Source: Bacteroidaceae bacterium (GTDB lineage Bacteria > Bacteroidota > Bacteroidia > Bacteroidales > Bacteroidaceae). From it: a stretch of DNA of 64,000 nucleotides. Below the pieces are notes generated by a model that saw only the letters and a list, made by a program, of their open reading frames with translations, was not told the origin of the DNA and did not search any database. Shown here piece by piece: positions 43,384-51,017 of the stretch. Each line of letters starts with the position of its first letter. Within the stretch, counting starts at the first letter, position 1. Location: the NCBI GenBank assembly GCA_017469925.1, contig JAFUFK010000012.1, positions 186,001 through 250,000 of the forward strand, given 5' to 3'. The position numbers and the translations under genes are program-made.

Positions 43384-44253
43384 TTACTGCTTTTCCATAA
43401 ACGTGGTTGCAGAGGGCAATTGAGGGAGGTTCGAGACATCGAGCGAAGAAAGCACTTGTAACTGCCTGACTGCCATCTGACGCAAAGTCATCAGACGCTC
43501 ACCTTGTGGATGTTTCTGTTCGATAAGCAATGCATTGTAGGATTCCAGGTTAGCCAATACAAGCAGTTGCTGCAACGAAGCGTAATCGCGGATGTTTCCT
43601 TTGCGTCCAGGATTCTGCGACCTCCACTGTGCTGCCGTCATGCCAAAGAGTGCCACGTTGAGCATATCGGCCTCGTCGGCATAGACGTATGACTGTTGCT
43701 CCTTTGTCAACTCAGGTATTAGGAGATTCTGCTGAATGGCATCGGTATGAACGCGATAGTTGAGTTTTGATATTTCGCGGTTGAGGTTCCATGACAGGGA
43801 GAGGCGGGAATTCTCGTCGTACTTCAATCGGCGATAGTCTTTCATCAGATAGAGTTTGAACTCTGCTGAAATCCATGAGGCAAACTCCATGGCAATGTCG
43901 CTGTGGGCGTATGTGCCGCCTTTGTAGCGTCCGGCTTTTGAGGTGATGCCAATGGCTCCTGTCTGTTCAATCCACTTGGAGGGAGTCATGACAAAACGGT
44001 TGAGGCCAGCCTCAGTTTTAAACGTGTCGAATTGCACACGGTTAAAAGACGGATTGTGGAGACTCTCCCATAGACCGAGGAACTCGATGGTGTTGCGGTT
44101 GCGCATCCAGTTCTGTATGGCAAAGCGTGGGTCGTCGCTGTTGCGGTAGCGGGCAATGTCGGTCAGCGATATGTACTCGTTGCGGTAGTCCTCGGTGTAG
44201 ATGCCTACCTCAATACCCTTCACATGGAGAGTGTCGTTCTTTATCTTGCCCAT
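43384..44253 (-). CDS. KilA-N domain protein
   Basis: 289 residues from MGKIKNDTLHVKGIEVGIYT. The KilA-N domain (YISLTDIARYRNSDDPRFAI, WMRNRNTIEFLGLWE, and GGTYAHSDIAMEFASWISAE) is a DNA-binding domain of phage and viral origin. C-terminal half is helical. Chromosomal Bacteroidetes homologues are common and usually occur alone. A TTG-started longer frame begins inside the promoter TATCTTTG and is rejected. Confidence 0.87.
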   Translation of the reverse strand: MGKIKNDTLHVKGIEVGIYTEDYRNEYISLTDIARYRNSDDPRFAIQNWMRNRNTIEFLGLWESLHNPSFNRVQFDTFKTEAGLNRFVMTPSKWIEQTGAIGITSKAGRYKGGTYAHSDIAMEFASWISAEFKLYLMKDYRRLKYDENSRLSLSWNLNREISKLNYRVHTDAIQQNLLIPELTKEQQSYVYADEADMLNVALFGMTAAQWRSQNPGRKGNIRDYASLQQLLVLANLESYNALLIEQKHPQGERLMTLRQMAVRQLQVLSSLDVSNLPQLPSATTFMEKQ

Positions 44254-44401
44254 AATGCTATACTTTCTATGATAAACGCTTGTCGGCTGCAAAGATAATC
44301 ATTTTTCGTTATAACGATGCGATTCGGACGTTTTTACTTTTGCAATGCTCTCGTTTTTTCGTACCTTTGCCACGTTATTAAATCATCAATAACTGAAACT
44401 T

Positions 44402-44947
44402 ATGAAGAAAGTATTGTTTATCGTCGGTTCGCTGCGCGAAAAGTCGTTCAACCGACAGTTGGCCAAGAAGGCCGAGGCATTGTTAGAGGGTAGGGCAGAG
44501 GTGAAGAATCTCGACTACGCTGACCTGCCGTGGATGAATCAGGACAAGGAGTTTCCCGCTCCTGCCGCTGTGGCCCGCGTCCGTGAGGAAATCATCGCTG
44601 CTGATGGGCTGTGGATTTTCACGCCCGAGTACAACTTCAGTTATCCTGGCCATGTGAAGAACCTGCTCGACTGGCTATCACGTCCCGTCAAGCCGATGGA
44701 CTACGCCACGCCCACCTGCATCAACGGCAAGAAGGTCGCCATCAGCGGTGCCGGTGGCAAGGCCGCAACCGCCAACTGTCGCCAGAAACTCACCGAACTC
44801 TTGGAATTCCTGAAGGCCGACGTCCTCCCCCTGCAGACAGGCATCGCCCTCCAGCCCGAATGTTGGGCCACCGACACGCTCATCCTGACCGACGAAGACC
44901 AGAAGAACCTCGCAGCCGAGGCCGAAGCCTTCCTGAAAGCATTGTAA
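44402..44947 (+). CDS. NAD(P)H-dependent FMN reductase
   Basis: 181 residues. FMN-binding GSLREKSFNRQLAK near residue 9 and the PEYNFSYPGHVKNLLDWLSR loop are typical of the ChrR/YieF-like flavin reductase family (quinone or metal reduction, oxidative stress defence). Promoter TACCTTTG near 44361. Followed after 3 bp by the broken lipocalin gene, so they were an operon. Confidence 0.92.
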   Translation: MKKVLFIVGSLREKSFNRQLAKKAEALLEGRAEVKNLDYADLPWMNQDKEFPAPAAVARVREEIIAADGLWIFTPEYNFSYPGHVKNLLDWLSRPVKPMDYATPTCINGKKVAISGAGGKAATANCRQKLTELLEFLKADVLPLQTGIALQPECWATDTLILTDEDQKNLAAEAEAFLKAL

Positions 44948-45208
44948 GAGATGAAAAACACGGCATTCCTTACGCGCATCCTTAATTGGCTGACGGGCAG
45001 TCGGCTGACGGTGGACAATTCGGTGGTCGGCGCACTTGACCTCGACCGCTTCCTGGGCAGTTGGTACGAGGTGGCGCGCTTCGACCATTTCTTCGAGCGC
45101 GGCATGTCGCACACCAAGGCCCGCTCGACCTATGGTCGCTTTGCATAGCAAAGAACTACGTGCTCCGCGATGACGGCAACTTCGACGTCATCAACACGGG
45201 CATCAAGG

Positions 45209-45277
45209 CTGCGATTGAGCGAGAGCAGAGTGGAGATTGCTCCGACTCTGCCGAGCGTGAGCAGACTCGACCAGAGG
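45209..45277 (+). repeat. In-frame palindromic element inside the lipocalin gene
   Basis: Core hairpin: GCAGAGTGGAG (45225-45235), loop ATTG, CTCCgACTCTGC (45240-45251; one bulged G). Outer flanks carry GAGCGAGAGCAG and GAGCGTGAGCAG. The insert is a multiple of three and adds about 23 charged residues. It has no counterpart in the lipocalin family. Confidence 0.75.
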
Positions 45278-45531
45278 TCAAGGACGGACGGCCCAAGACG
45301 GCCAAGGGCAAGGCGAAACTCACCAGCACTCCGGCCCTACTCCGCGTCTCCTTCTTCGGTCCGTTCTACTCCGACTATCGCATCCTCCTCCTCGCTGCCG
45401 ACTACCGCTACATGCTCATAGGTAGCGGTTCCGACAATTACCTCTGGATTCTCTCCCGCACGCCGCAACTATCGGACAGCGACCGCGCCACCCTCCTCGC
45501 CGAGGCCAAACGTCGCGGCTACGACACCGAC

Positions 45532-45551
45532 AAACTTATTTGGGTGAAGCA
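45532..45551 (+). repeat. 20-bp direct repeat, copy 1 (lipocalin 3' end)
   Basis: AAACTTATTTGGGTGAAGCA, encoding KLIWVKQ, seven codons before the stop region of the lipocalin gene. Identical to 48852-48871; the copies bracket the nuclease/ATPase/DUF4276 module, 3320 bp apart. Confidence 0.92.
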
Positions 45552-45561
45552 GGATTGAGGT

Positions 45562-46845
45562 ATGCAAATCGTACAACAGATAGGTAATGTTGACCTGCTG
45601 AAACGGGACAAGGTGCTCTTTCTCTGTTCCAAGCGGACGCCCCTAAGCCTCTATGACGATGTGTTTCGATGGACGGATCGCCTGACGACAGAGGATTGCA
45701 TCGCCTGCTTCAATTCTACCGAAATGGAGGCGGAGGTACTGAAGGCTTTGCTGGTGGCAAGAGTACCGACCGTGCTGTATGTGATGAATCGCTTTACCGA
45801 TGTCAATAACATACAGGTAGAAAGGGCGTTGCAGGAAGGGCGTCTGCTTATCGTGGTACTCAGGCGCGACGAGTCAAGGAATAAAGGCCAAACGCCTCGG
45901 CTCCGAAATGAATATGTATTGTCGCAATGCAAACGTGTCGTTTGTGGCTATGTCAATAAGAACGGTAGCGTGTTCGGATTGTTGGCTGGGCGAGAGAATG
46001 TGAGACGGCTAATCGGCGAAGGTCAGTACACGATAGCCGCAGAGCCGGAAGTCCGACACGAGCGTTGGACGGTTGGAGAGGATAAGGTGCTGCTGCGGAT
46101 GTTCTATGCAGACATGGGGATACATGCCATTCATAAGCGCTTGCAACGGACTTACCAATCCGTTTATACCCGCATCCGTTCTATTACACAGCCAGAAGAT
46201 GTGTTGAAAGGACGTGAGTTCGAGGACTATGTGCTTACGTTGTTTAATCCCCACGATGGAGGTGAACTCATTTTGAAAGAATGGCAAGGTGACAAGTCGT
46301 TGGGCGACTTCCAGCCTGAAAACAATCGTAATCCAGACTTCGTATTCGAGTATCAAGGAAAAGGATTTGCCGTGGAATGCAAATGGCGTGAGCGGTTGAA
46401 ACGGGATTTGGACAAAGACTTATTTTCTACAGATAAAATAGCCATCTACGAGCAGTTTGCTACAGACAGAAGCATTCCAGTTTATATCGTGCTGGGAGTA
46501 GGAGGTGAGCCTTCTAATCCAGAACTGCTTTATAATATCCCTCTGTCAGAAATCCCATCACTCCTTTCTCATAAAAAGTCTATCGTAGAATACCTTAGAC
46601 CTTCTGCAGAAACTCCATTCTGTATTACAGACTTTATCTCTGAGGATACCCCTAAACAAAAGAAAGCATATACGATAGAAGAAAAACGTGCCAATCATCC
46701 GAATGCTTATCGTCCATGGACGAAAGAAGATGACGACAGACTTCTACAATTATCTGCCTTAGGTACAAGTATCCCTGAACTTTGTGAGATATTTGGCAGG
46801 AATCGAGGGGCGATAACTTCAAGATTAAAGAAACTGCATGAATAG
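45562..46845 (+). CDS. SLOG-like / HTH / PD-(D/E)XK nuclease / HTH protein, putative defence gene
   Basis: 427 residues. (1) About 15-150: Rossmann-like domain with KVLFLCSKRTPLSLYDDVFR and RLLIVVLRRDESRNKG, resembling DprA/SLOG nucleotide-sensing domains. (2) About 165-210: SANT/Myb-type HTH (RWTVGEDKVLLRMFYADMG). (3) About 215-345: nuclease with Glu220/221 (GREFEDYVLTLF), Asp259 (NPDFVFEYQG) and Glu272-x-Lys274 (VECKW), the restriction-endonuclease fold. (4) About 383-425: second HTH (RPWTKEDDDRLLQLSALGTS). The ATG is 4 nt after the lipocalin stop. Domain mix suggests a nucleic-acid-cleaving effector tied to a sensor; anti-phage role is inference. Low GC towards its 3' end. Confidence 0.75.
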   Translation: MQIVQQIGNVDLLKRDKVLFLCSKRTPLSLYDDVFRWTDRLTTEDCIACFNSTEMEAEVLKALLVARVPTVLYVMNRFTDVNNIQVERALQEGRLLIVVLRRDESRNKGQTPRLRNEYVLSQCKRVVCGYVNKNGSVFGLLAGRENVRRLIGEGQYTIAAEPEVRHERWTVGEDKVLLRMFYADMGIHAIHKRLQRTYQSVYTRIRSITQPEDVLKGREFEDYVLTLFNPHDGGELILKEWQGDKSLGDFQPENNRNPDFVFEYQGKGFAVECKWRERLKRDLDKDLFSTDKIAIYEQFATDRSIPVYIVLGVGGEPSNPELLYNIPLSEIPSLLSHKKSIVEYLRPSAETPFCITDFISEDTPKQKKAYTIEEKRANHPNAYRPWTKEDDDRLLQLSALGTSIPELCEIFGRNRGAITSRLKKLHE

Positions 46846-46944
46846 CATCAATATATAATTAGATTAAAGGTGAAGATTTTGCCTGTTATTTCGTTATTCT
46901 CGCAAATTATCACTAATTTTGCACACAGATAAAGATAAAAGTTG

Positions 46945-48072
46945 ATGGCAAACAAGTTTTATAAAAAGAGCAAATTAAGGGAGGTTACGATTAAAGGCTA
47001 TAAATCCATTGCCTTTGATACTCCTGTTACGCTGAAGTTGGGAGATGTTAGCATCCTTTTAGGTGCTAATGGTGCTGGCAAAAGCAATATCATTGGTTTC
47101 TTCCAGATGCTGAGTTACATGATGAGTAAATCATTTGGGCGGTATGTGGAGATGGAAGGTACATCTAACTCATTGCTGCATTATGGTGCAAAGAAGACTC
47201 CTGTTATATCTGGTACATTGAAATTCGTGGCAAATAATTCGGAAAATGCGTATCAATTTTCTTTGTCTAACGCTACCCCCGACAGACTAATCATCACAGA
47301 AGAACGCATCAAATGGCATCGGAATGGAGAGGAGAAACCTTACGAGTCTTCATTAGAGACCAATTTTAAGGAATCTTCTTTGGCCGAAAGCGATAATATC
47401 ATAGCGAAGTCTATCTATCGAATGCTCTCTTTCTGTAAGGTTTATCAATTCCACGATTCTTCTGCTGAAGGACCTTTGCGTCAGTCCTGCCCTGTTGAAA
47501 CGGCCAATTATCTTCAATCGCATGGCAATAATCTTCCTTCATTCTTGTTGTTCCTTCGCAACAATTACAAGGATTCATATAAACGAATTGTTGATTATGT
47601 GCGCGACGTGGTTCCTCAATTCCAAGACTTCTATCTTGAACCCGTAAACAATTTCGTTTCTCTTCGTTGGATAGATAACTCCGCCACAGACTATCGCTTC
47701 AATGCCTATCAGTTCTCCGATGGCTCCATCCGATTCATTGCATTGGCAGCACTCTTGTTGCAGCCAGCTCAAACCATGCCTAATGTTATTATTCTTGACG
47801 AGCCAGAACTTGGCTTACATCCTTATGCCATCACACAGTTGGCTGAAATGATAAAGGATGCCTCCATTCATGGGCAAGTCATCATTGCCACGCAGAGCAA
47901 AGATTTGGTTGACCATTTCGATATAGATAATATTTCTGTCGTCGAAATGGATGAAAAGACACAGAGCACAATGGTCAATCAACTCAACGAAGAGGAATAC
48001 AAACTATGGCTTGAGCACTATACGGTCAGCGAATTGTGGGATAAGAACATCATTGGAGGGCGGCCTGTATGA
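46945..48072 (+). CDS. AAA (OLD/ABC-type) ATPase of a two-gene defence pair
   Basis: 376 residues from MANKFYKKSKLREVTIKGYK. Walker A GANGAGKSN at about 41-49, ABC-type signature region FSDGSIRFIALA, Walker B VIILDEPELGLHP and the switch His region IIATQSKDLVDHF. This is the AAA_15/AAA_21 class found in OLD, Septu, PARIS and Abi systems. Promoter TAATTTTG near 46912-46919. Ends with a 4-bp overlap onto the DUF4276 gene. AT-rich, unlike the core genome. Confidence 0.88.
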   Translation: MANKFYKKSKLREVTIKGYKSIAFDTPVTLKLGDVSILLGANGAGKSNIIGFFQMLSYMMSKSFGRYVEMEGTSNSLLHYGAKKTPVISGTLKFVANNSENAYQFSLSNATPDRLIITEERIKWHRNGEEKPYESSLETNFKESSLAESDNIIAKSIYRMLSFCKVYQFHDSSAEGPLRQSCPVETANYLQSHGNNLPSFLLFLRNNYKDSYKRIVDYVRDVVPQFQDFYLEPVNNFVSLRWIDNSATDYRFNAYQFSDGSIRFIALAALLLQPAQTMPNVIILDEPELGLHPYAITQLAEMIKDASIHGQVIIATQSKDLVDHFDIDNISVVEMDEKTQSTMVNQLNEEEYKLWLEHYTVSELWDKNIIGGRPV

Positions 48073-48767
48073 AAACGAAAATTATTCATGTTCTCTGTGA
48101 AGGACAGACAGAAGAAGGATTTGTAAAGGAAGTTCTTCGCCCATATCTTCAAAAGCATGGTGTCACGAGTGTAAAAGCAATTCTCATAACTACAAACAAA
48201 AAGAAGAATGCTCGTGGAGGTATGCTAACATACAAACATGCAGAAATGGACTTAAGTTTGTTGCGATTGACGAAGCAAGACAATAATTACGAGCGTAATA
48301 TTTTTACAACAATGTTTGATTTTTATGCTTTACCAGATGATTTTCCTGGCTATGCAGATGCATCAACCATTTATGATCCGCATGTTCGTGTAAAAGCGTT
48401 GGAAAAGAGTTTAGCAGAAGCAATAAATGAAAATCGTTTCATTCCATACGTTCAATTACATGAATTTGAAGCCTTGCTTTTTTGTGGTATTCATCATTTA
48501 CCGAAATTATATCCAGGTTGTGAGAAACGATGTGAACAATTAACAAAGGATTTGATAAAGGCAGGTAATCCGGAACTTATAGATAATGGGCCAACTACAG
48601 CACCAAGCAAACGCATCATTAGGGCTATTGAAGGTGAGAAAAAAACTCATTATAATTATAATAAGCCAGCAACAGGTAAAACTGTGACAAAGGAGATAGG
48701 CATTGATGAACTTCGTGCCCAGTGTCCGCATTTTAACGAGTGGATAGAAAGGCTAATCGATTCTTAG
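48069..48767 (+). CDS. DUF4276 protein (TOPRIM-like), partner of the ATPase
   Basis: 232 residues. VLCEGQTEEGFVKEVLRPYL (TOPRIM-type Glu), TTMFDFYALPDDFPGY, PYVQLHEFEALLFC and TTAPSKRIIRAIEG, CPHFNEWIERL are the DUF4276 landmarks. Paired with an AAA ATPase whose last codon overlaps its start, this resembles ATPase plus TOPRIM-nuclease abortive-infection modules (of the AbiL or PARIS kind). The exact system name cannot be assigned by eye. Ends 85 bp before the right 20-bp repeat. Confidence 0.85.
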   Translation: MKTKIIHVLCEGQTEEGFVKEVLRPYLQKHGVTSVKAILITTNKKKNARGGMLTYKHAEMDLSLLRLTKQDNNYERNIFTTMFDFYALPDDFPGYADASTIYDPHVRVKALEKSLAEAINENRFIPYVQLHEFEALLFCGIHHLPKLYPGCEKRCEQLTKDLIKAGNPELIDNGPTTAPSKRIIRAIEGEKKTHYNYNKPATGKTVTKEIGIDELRAQCPHFNEWIERLIDS

Positions 48768-48851
48768 ACTAGAAGTTGAATACCTAACGGGTAATCAATG
48801 ATGGATGTGTGAAATAACATAATATTTCATCGTTTTTCACCGTTTGTTAGA

Positions 48852-48871
48852 AAACTTATTTGGGTGAAGCA
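48852..48871 (+). repeat. 20-bp direct repeat, copy 2
   Basis: Same 20 bases as 45532-45551. Continuing in the lipocalin frame, this copy reads KLIWVKQNCPAVWSI then stop, a plausible original end of the lipocalin gene leading directly into the DUF4298 gene. Confidence 0.92.
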
Positions 48872-48913
48872 AAACTGCCCTGCCGTATGGAGCATTTAGC
48901 AGGAAACTCGCAC

Positions 48914-49228
48914 ATGGAGCAAACAGAACGAAACCCGCAGACGGAGCAGATAGATCGCATCCAGCAGATGGAGCATAGTCTCAACCGCGCATCACGGGCC
49001 GTGAAGCACCTCTCTGAAGCCCTCGACGAGTATGCCGATGCGCAGGATGCCCTCCGCCAGTTGAGCGACTACTACGGCAGCGACGCGTGGAAGCAGGACT
49101 TTGCTGCCGATGAGGCCGGCCTCCTGCCCCCAGACCTGAAGCGTGGCGTCCTCTCCGAAGATGCTATCTGGAACCTGCTGGAAGATGTGCGCGACTTGAA
49201 GGAACGGATGCGGGAGGTTGCGCTATAA
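48914..49228 (+). CDS. DUF4298 family protein
   Basis: 104 residues from MEQTERNPQTEQIDRIQQME. Helical protein with LNRASRAVKHLSEALDEY, LRQLSDYYGSDAWKQDFAAD and LPPDLKRGVLSEDAIWNLLE, the conserved DUF4298 pattern (function unknown). In-frame ATG at 48887 is a possible earlier start. GC-rich like the FMN reductase/lipocalin genes, so it was probably their neighbour before the AT-rich module entered. Followed by a strong hairpin terminator. Confidence 0.85.
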   Translation: MEQTERNPQTEQIDRIQQMEHSLNRASRAVKHLSEALDEYADAQDALRQLSDYYGSDAWKQDFAADEAGLLPPDLKRGVLSEDAIWNLLEDVRDLKERMREVAL

Positions 49229-49250
49229 ATATATAAAAATGTAGAGAAAC

Positions 49251-49297
49251 AAGAGCGGGAACCGAGGCCGAGGATGTCGGCGCGGGTTCCCGCTCTT
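49251..49297. terminator. Large bidirectional terminator hairpin
   Basis: AAGAGCGGGAACC (49251-49263) pairs with GGTTCCCGCTCTT (49285-49297), 13 bp, with an inner CCGA/TCGG stem. Lies between the convergent DUF4298 and deiminase genes. Confidence 0.85.
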
Positions 49298-49317
49298 GCA
49301 TTTATTCCGAAAGCGTT

Positions 49318-50598
49318 TTATGAATCCTTTCTATAAATCCACGTCGTACAATTTAGCACACCACCTTCAAGTGCAACGTCGTTGTAGTTAATTGTCTCAA
49401 GAATCTTGTCTGGGAATATTTGCTTAAATGCTGCAATTGCCTCAGCATCCTTATTCCCTTCGACCTCAAATACAGGAAGGACTATCAGATTGCCTACTTC
49501 AAGATAATTAACGTAAACACCGATGGCGTGGTCTGGATGCTTCGAATCTTTATAATTATAGAAGAATGGCACATCAATATAGTTGAGGTTATAATCCCTC
49601 AATACTTTTTCTATGCCATTCGTCCAATATTTGTATTCCTCTGTGCGGTTGTTTCCCAATATCGTGTCATGGTCTACAAACCGAACCATACCATCAGCAT
49701 GTCCCGTCATGTCACCTTTCTGGGCAGGAATAACGATAACTTCTGCCTCAAGCAAGTCTGAGATTTCTTTGACCAGTTGTTCTTTGTCTGTATATTCGGG
49801 ATTCTCCGTAAAGATTCGGTCTGAAACGATTGCACATCCAGAGCAAAGCAGCACATTCCCACCGTCAAGATTTATATTCGAGAATGTAGGCTCAAATCCA
49901 TTCAGCCGACAAACCTCTCTAACGTCAGAGCGTGAATCTTCCCATTCCTTGTTGCCTTTCAAATATGATGGTTCATAGCGGAATTGTACGAGCTTGCCCG
50001 ACTCTGTTTGGATTGGCATGTAGTCCCTACACCAAACATCTTTCGTGCCCTTCAAAAGACGAAACTCTATATTGTGCTTGTTGAGAATTGAAGTTAGCCG
50101 ATTGAAAGACTCTGGAAACTGCTTTTTAAGCAATTCGGACAAATAAACAACTTCCTTGCCCTTTGGTCGTGCTTGAACGGCTTCAACTATTTTAGCAACA
50201 ACAGCGGTTGTTCCTTCGTTCTTCTGTTGCGCATTTTTCATATCCCAATATTTCTTCCTAATTGAAGGATAATCGCCATTCATAAACATCTCGCACAGTT
50301 CCTTGGTAGGCTCCCAGTCATTTTGCCTGCACAGGTCAGTAAAGACTGCTTCCTTACCTCGCTTATTCAAAACGAAGTTGTTGATATATTCAGATGATAT
50401 ATGCTTCCCTGAACGCAGAAGCATCAGGTTCATCTTCTTTAGGATTTTCCTGTGAGCCTCCGTCGACAAACTATTATCTACCAGTTTTTTAATCAACTCA
50501 CTAAGTTTGGGTTTCTTGACCCATTTGACAATTTGGATAATGACCGGGATGATACCAATTAATCCAATGATTGTTCCGATGATAGATTCTGTACTCAT
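49318..50598 (-). CDS. Membrane-anchored agmatine/peptidyl-arginine deiminase-like protein
   Basis: 426 residues. One N-terminal membrane helix (about 5-25, SIIGTIIGLIGIIPVIIQIV), a helical domain of about 130 residues (PKLSELIKKLVDNSLSTEAH onwards), then a deiminase domain of the PAD_porph/AguA family: VWCRDYMPIQ, NLDGGNVLLC, GHADGMVRFV and the nucleophile Cys417 in GGVLNCTTW. Known members hydrolyse agmatine or C-terminal arginine residues to citrulline-type products plus ammonia. A membrane anchor plus extra domain is unusual. Starts by a 4-bp ATGA overlap with the lipoprotein gene. AT-rich. Confidence 0.82.
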   Translation of the reverse strand: MSTESIIGTIIGLIGIIPVIIQIVKWVKKPKLSELIKKLVDNSLSTEAHRKILKKMNLMLLRSGKHISSEYINNFVLNKRGKEAVFTDLCRQNDWEPTKELCEMFMNGDYPSIRKKYWDMKNAQQKNEGTTAVVAKIVEAVQARPKGKEVVYLSELLKKQFPESFNRLTSILNKHNIEFRLLKGTKDVWCRDYMPIQTESGKLVQFRYEPSYLKGNKEWEDSRSDVREVCRLNGFEPTFSNINLDGGNVLLCSGCAIVSDRIFTENPEYTDKEQLVKEISDLLEAEVIVIPAQKGDMTGHADGMVRFVDHDTILGNNRTEEYKYWTNGIEKVLRDYNLNYIDVPFFYNYKDSKHPDHAIGVYVNYLEVGNLIVLPVFEVEGNKDAEAIAAFKQIFPDKILETINYNDVALEGGVLNCTTWIYRKDS

Positions 50599-50984
50599 TG
50601 TGCTACCTTCTTAATGTATAATCCTTCTGCAAACCCCTCACCCTTTATAGTATCTTCCGAGATTATCTCAAACAGCAAGTCTGATTTATCGGTCTTTACG
50701 CGCAGAAATTCCTCATCCTTATCATATTCAGAGGGGAAATCCATTCCGAAAACCGCATCACGAATGACAACGGTCTTCTTCCCTTTAAATGCCAAAGACT
50801 TATATAGTCCTTTCCCTTGTATGACAAATGTTCCTTCGGGCTGAATGTCTTTGGGGCTTTTTTCTAATACGGTCTCCACCTCTTCCAACAGACCACCATC
50901 TTGCCCTTCGTTCTTGTTTGCATTGCCCGAGCAGCCACAAGTGACCACGAGCACCAATGAATACAACAAAACAGACTTCTTCAT
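50595..50984 (-). CDS. Small lipoprotein upstream of the deiminase-like gene
   Basis: 129 residues with lipobox in MKKSVLLYSLVLVVTCGCSG. Body holds ILKSPKDIQPEG-like linker and a beta-rich part (GTFVIQGKGLYKSLAFKGKK). No family recognised. Translationally coupled to the deiminase gene, so the two probably work together in the envelope. Preceded by a long, highly structured leader. Confidence 0.7.
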   Translation of the reverse strand: MKKSVLLYSLVLVVTCGCSGNANKNEGQDGGLLEEVETVLEKSPKDIQPEGTFVIQGKGLYKSLAFKGKKTVVIRDAVFGMDFPSEYDKDEEFLRVKTDKSDLLFEIISEDTIKGEGFAEGLYIKKVAQ

Positions 50985-51017
50985 AACAACGATCTTTTAA
51001 ACTGTTAATAATACAAG

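Larger units (their letters stand above)
44951..45558 (+). pseudogene. Lipocalin (Blc family), frameshifted, with two inserted hairpin elements
   Basis: Opens MKNTAFLTRILNWLTGSRLT, then DLDRFLGSWYEVARFDHFFE, the lipocalin GxW motif, and GMSHTKA. Then about 30 extra bases (about 45118-45150) carrying a stop (TAG at 45146) break the frame; the family sequence resumes in another frame as NYVLRDDGNFDVINTGIK. A second insert of about 69 bp (about 45209-45277; AAIEREQSGDCSDSAEREQT) is in frame. The rest (VKDGRPKTAKGKAKL, LLRVSFFGPFYSDYRILLLA, YLWILSRTPQLSD) is intact to KLIWVKQD. Functional only if the frameshift is bypassed. Blc lipocalins bind membrane lipids and normally follow redox genes like the one here. 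Confidence 0.85.
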
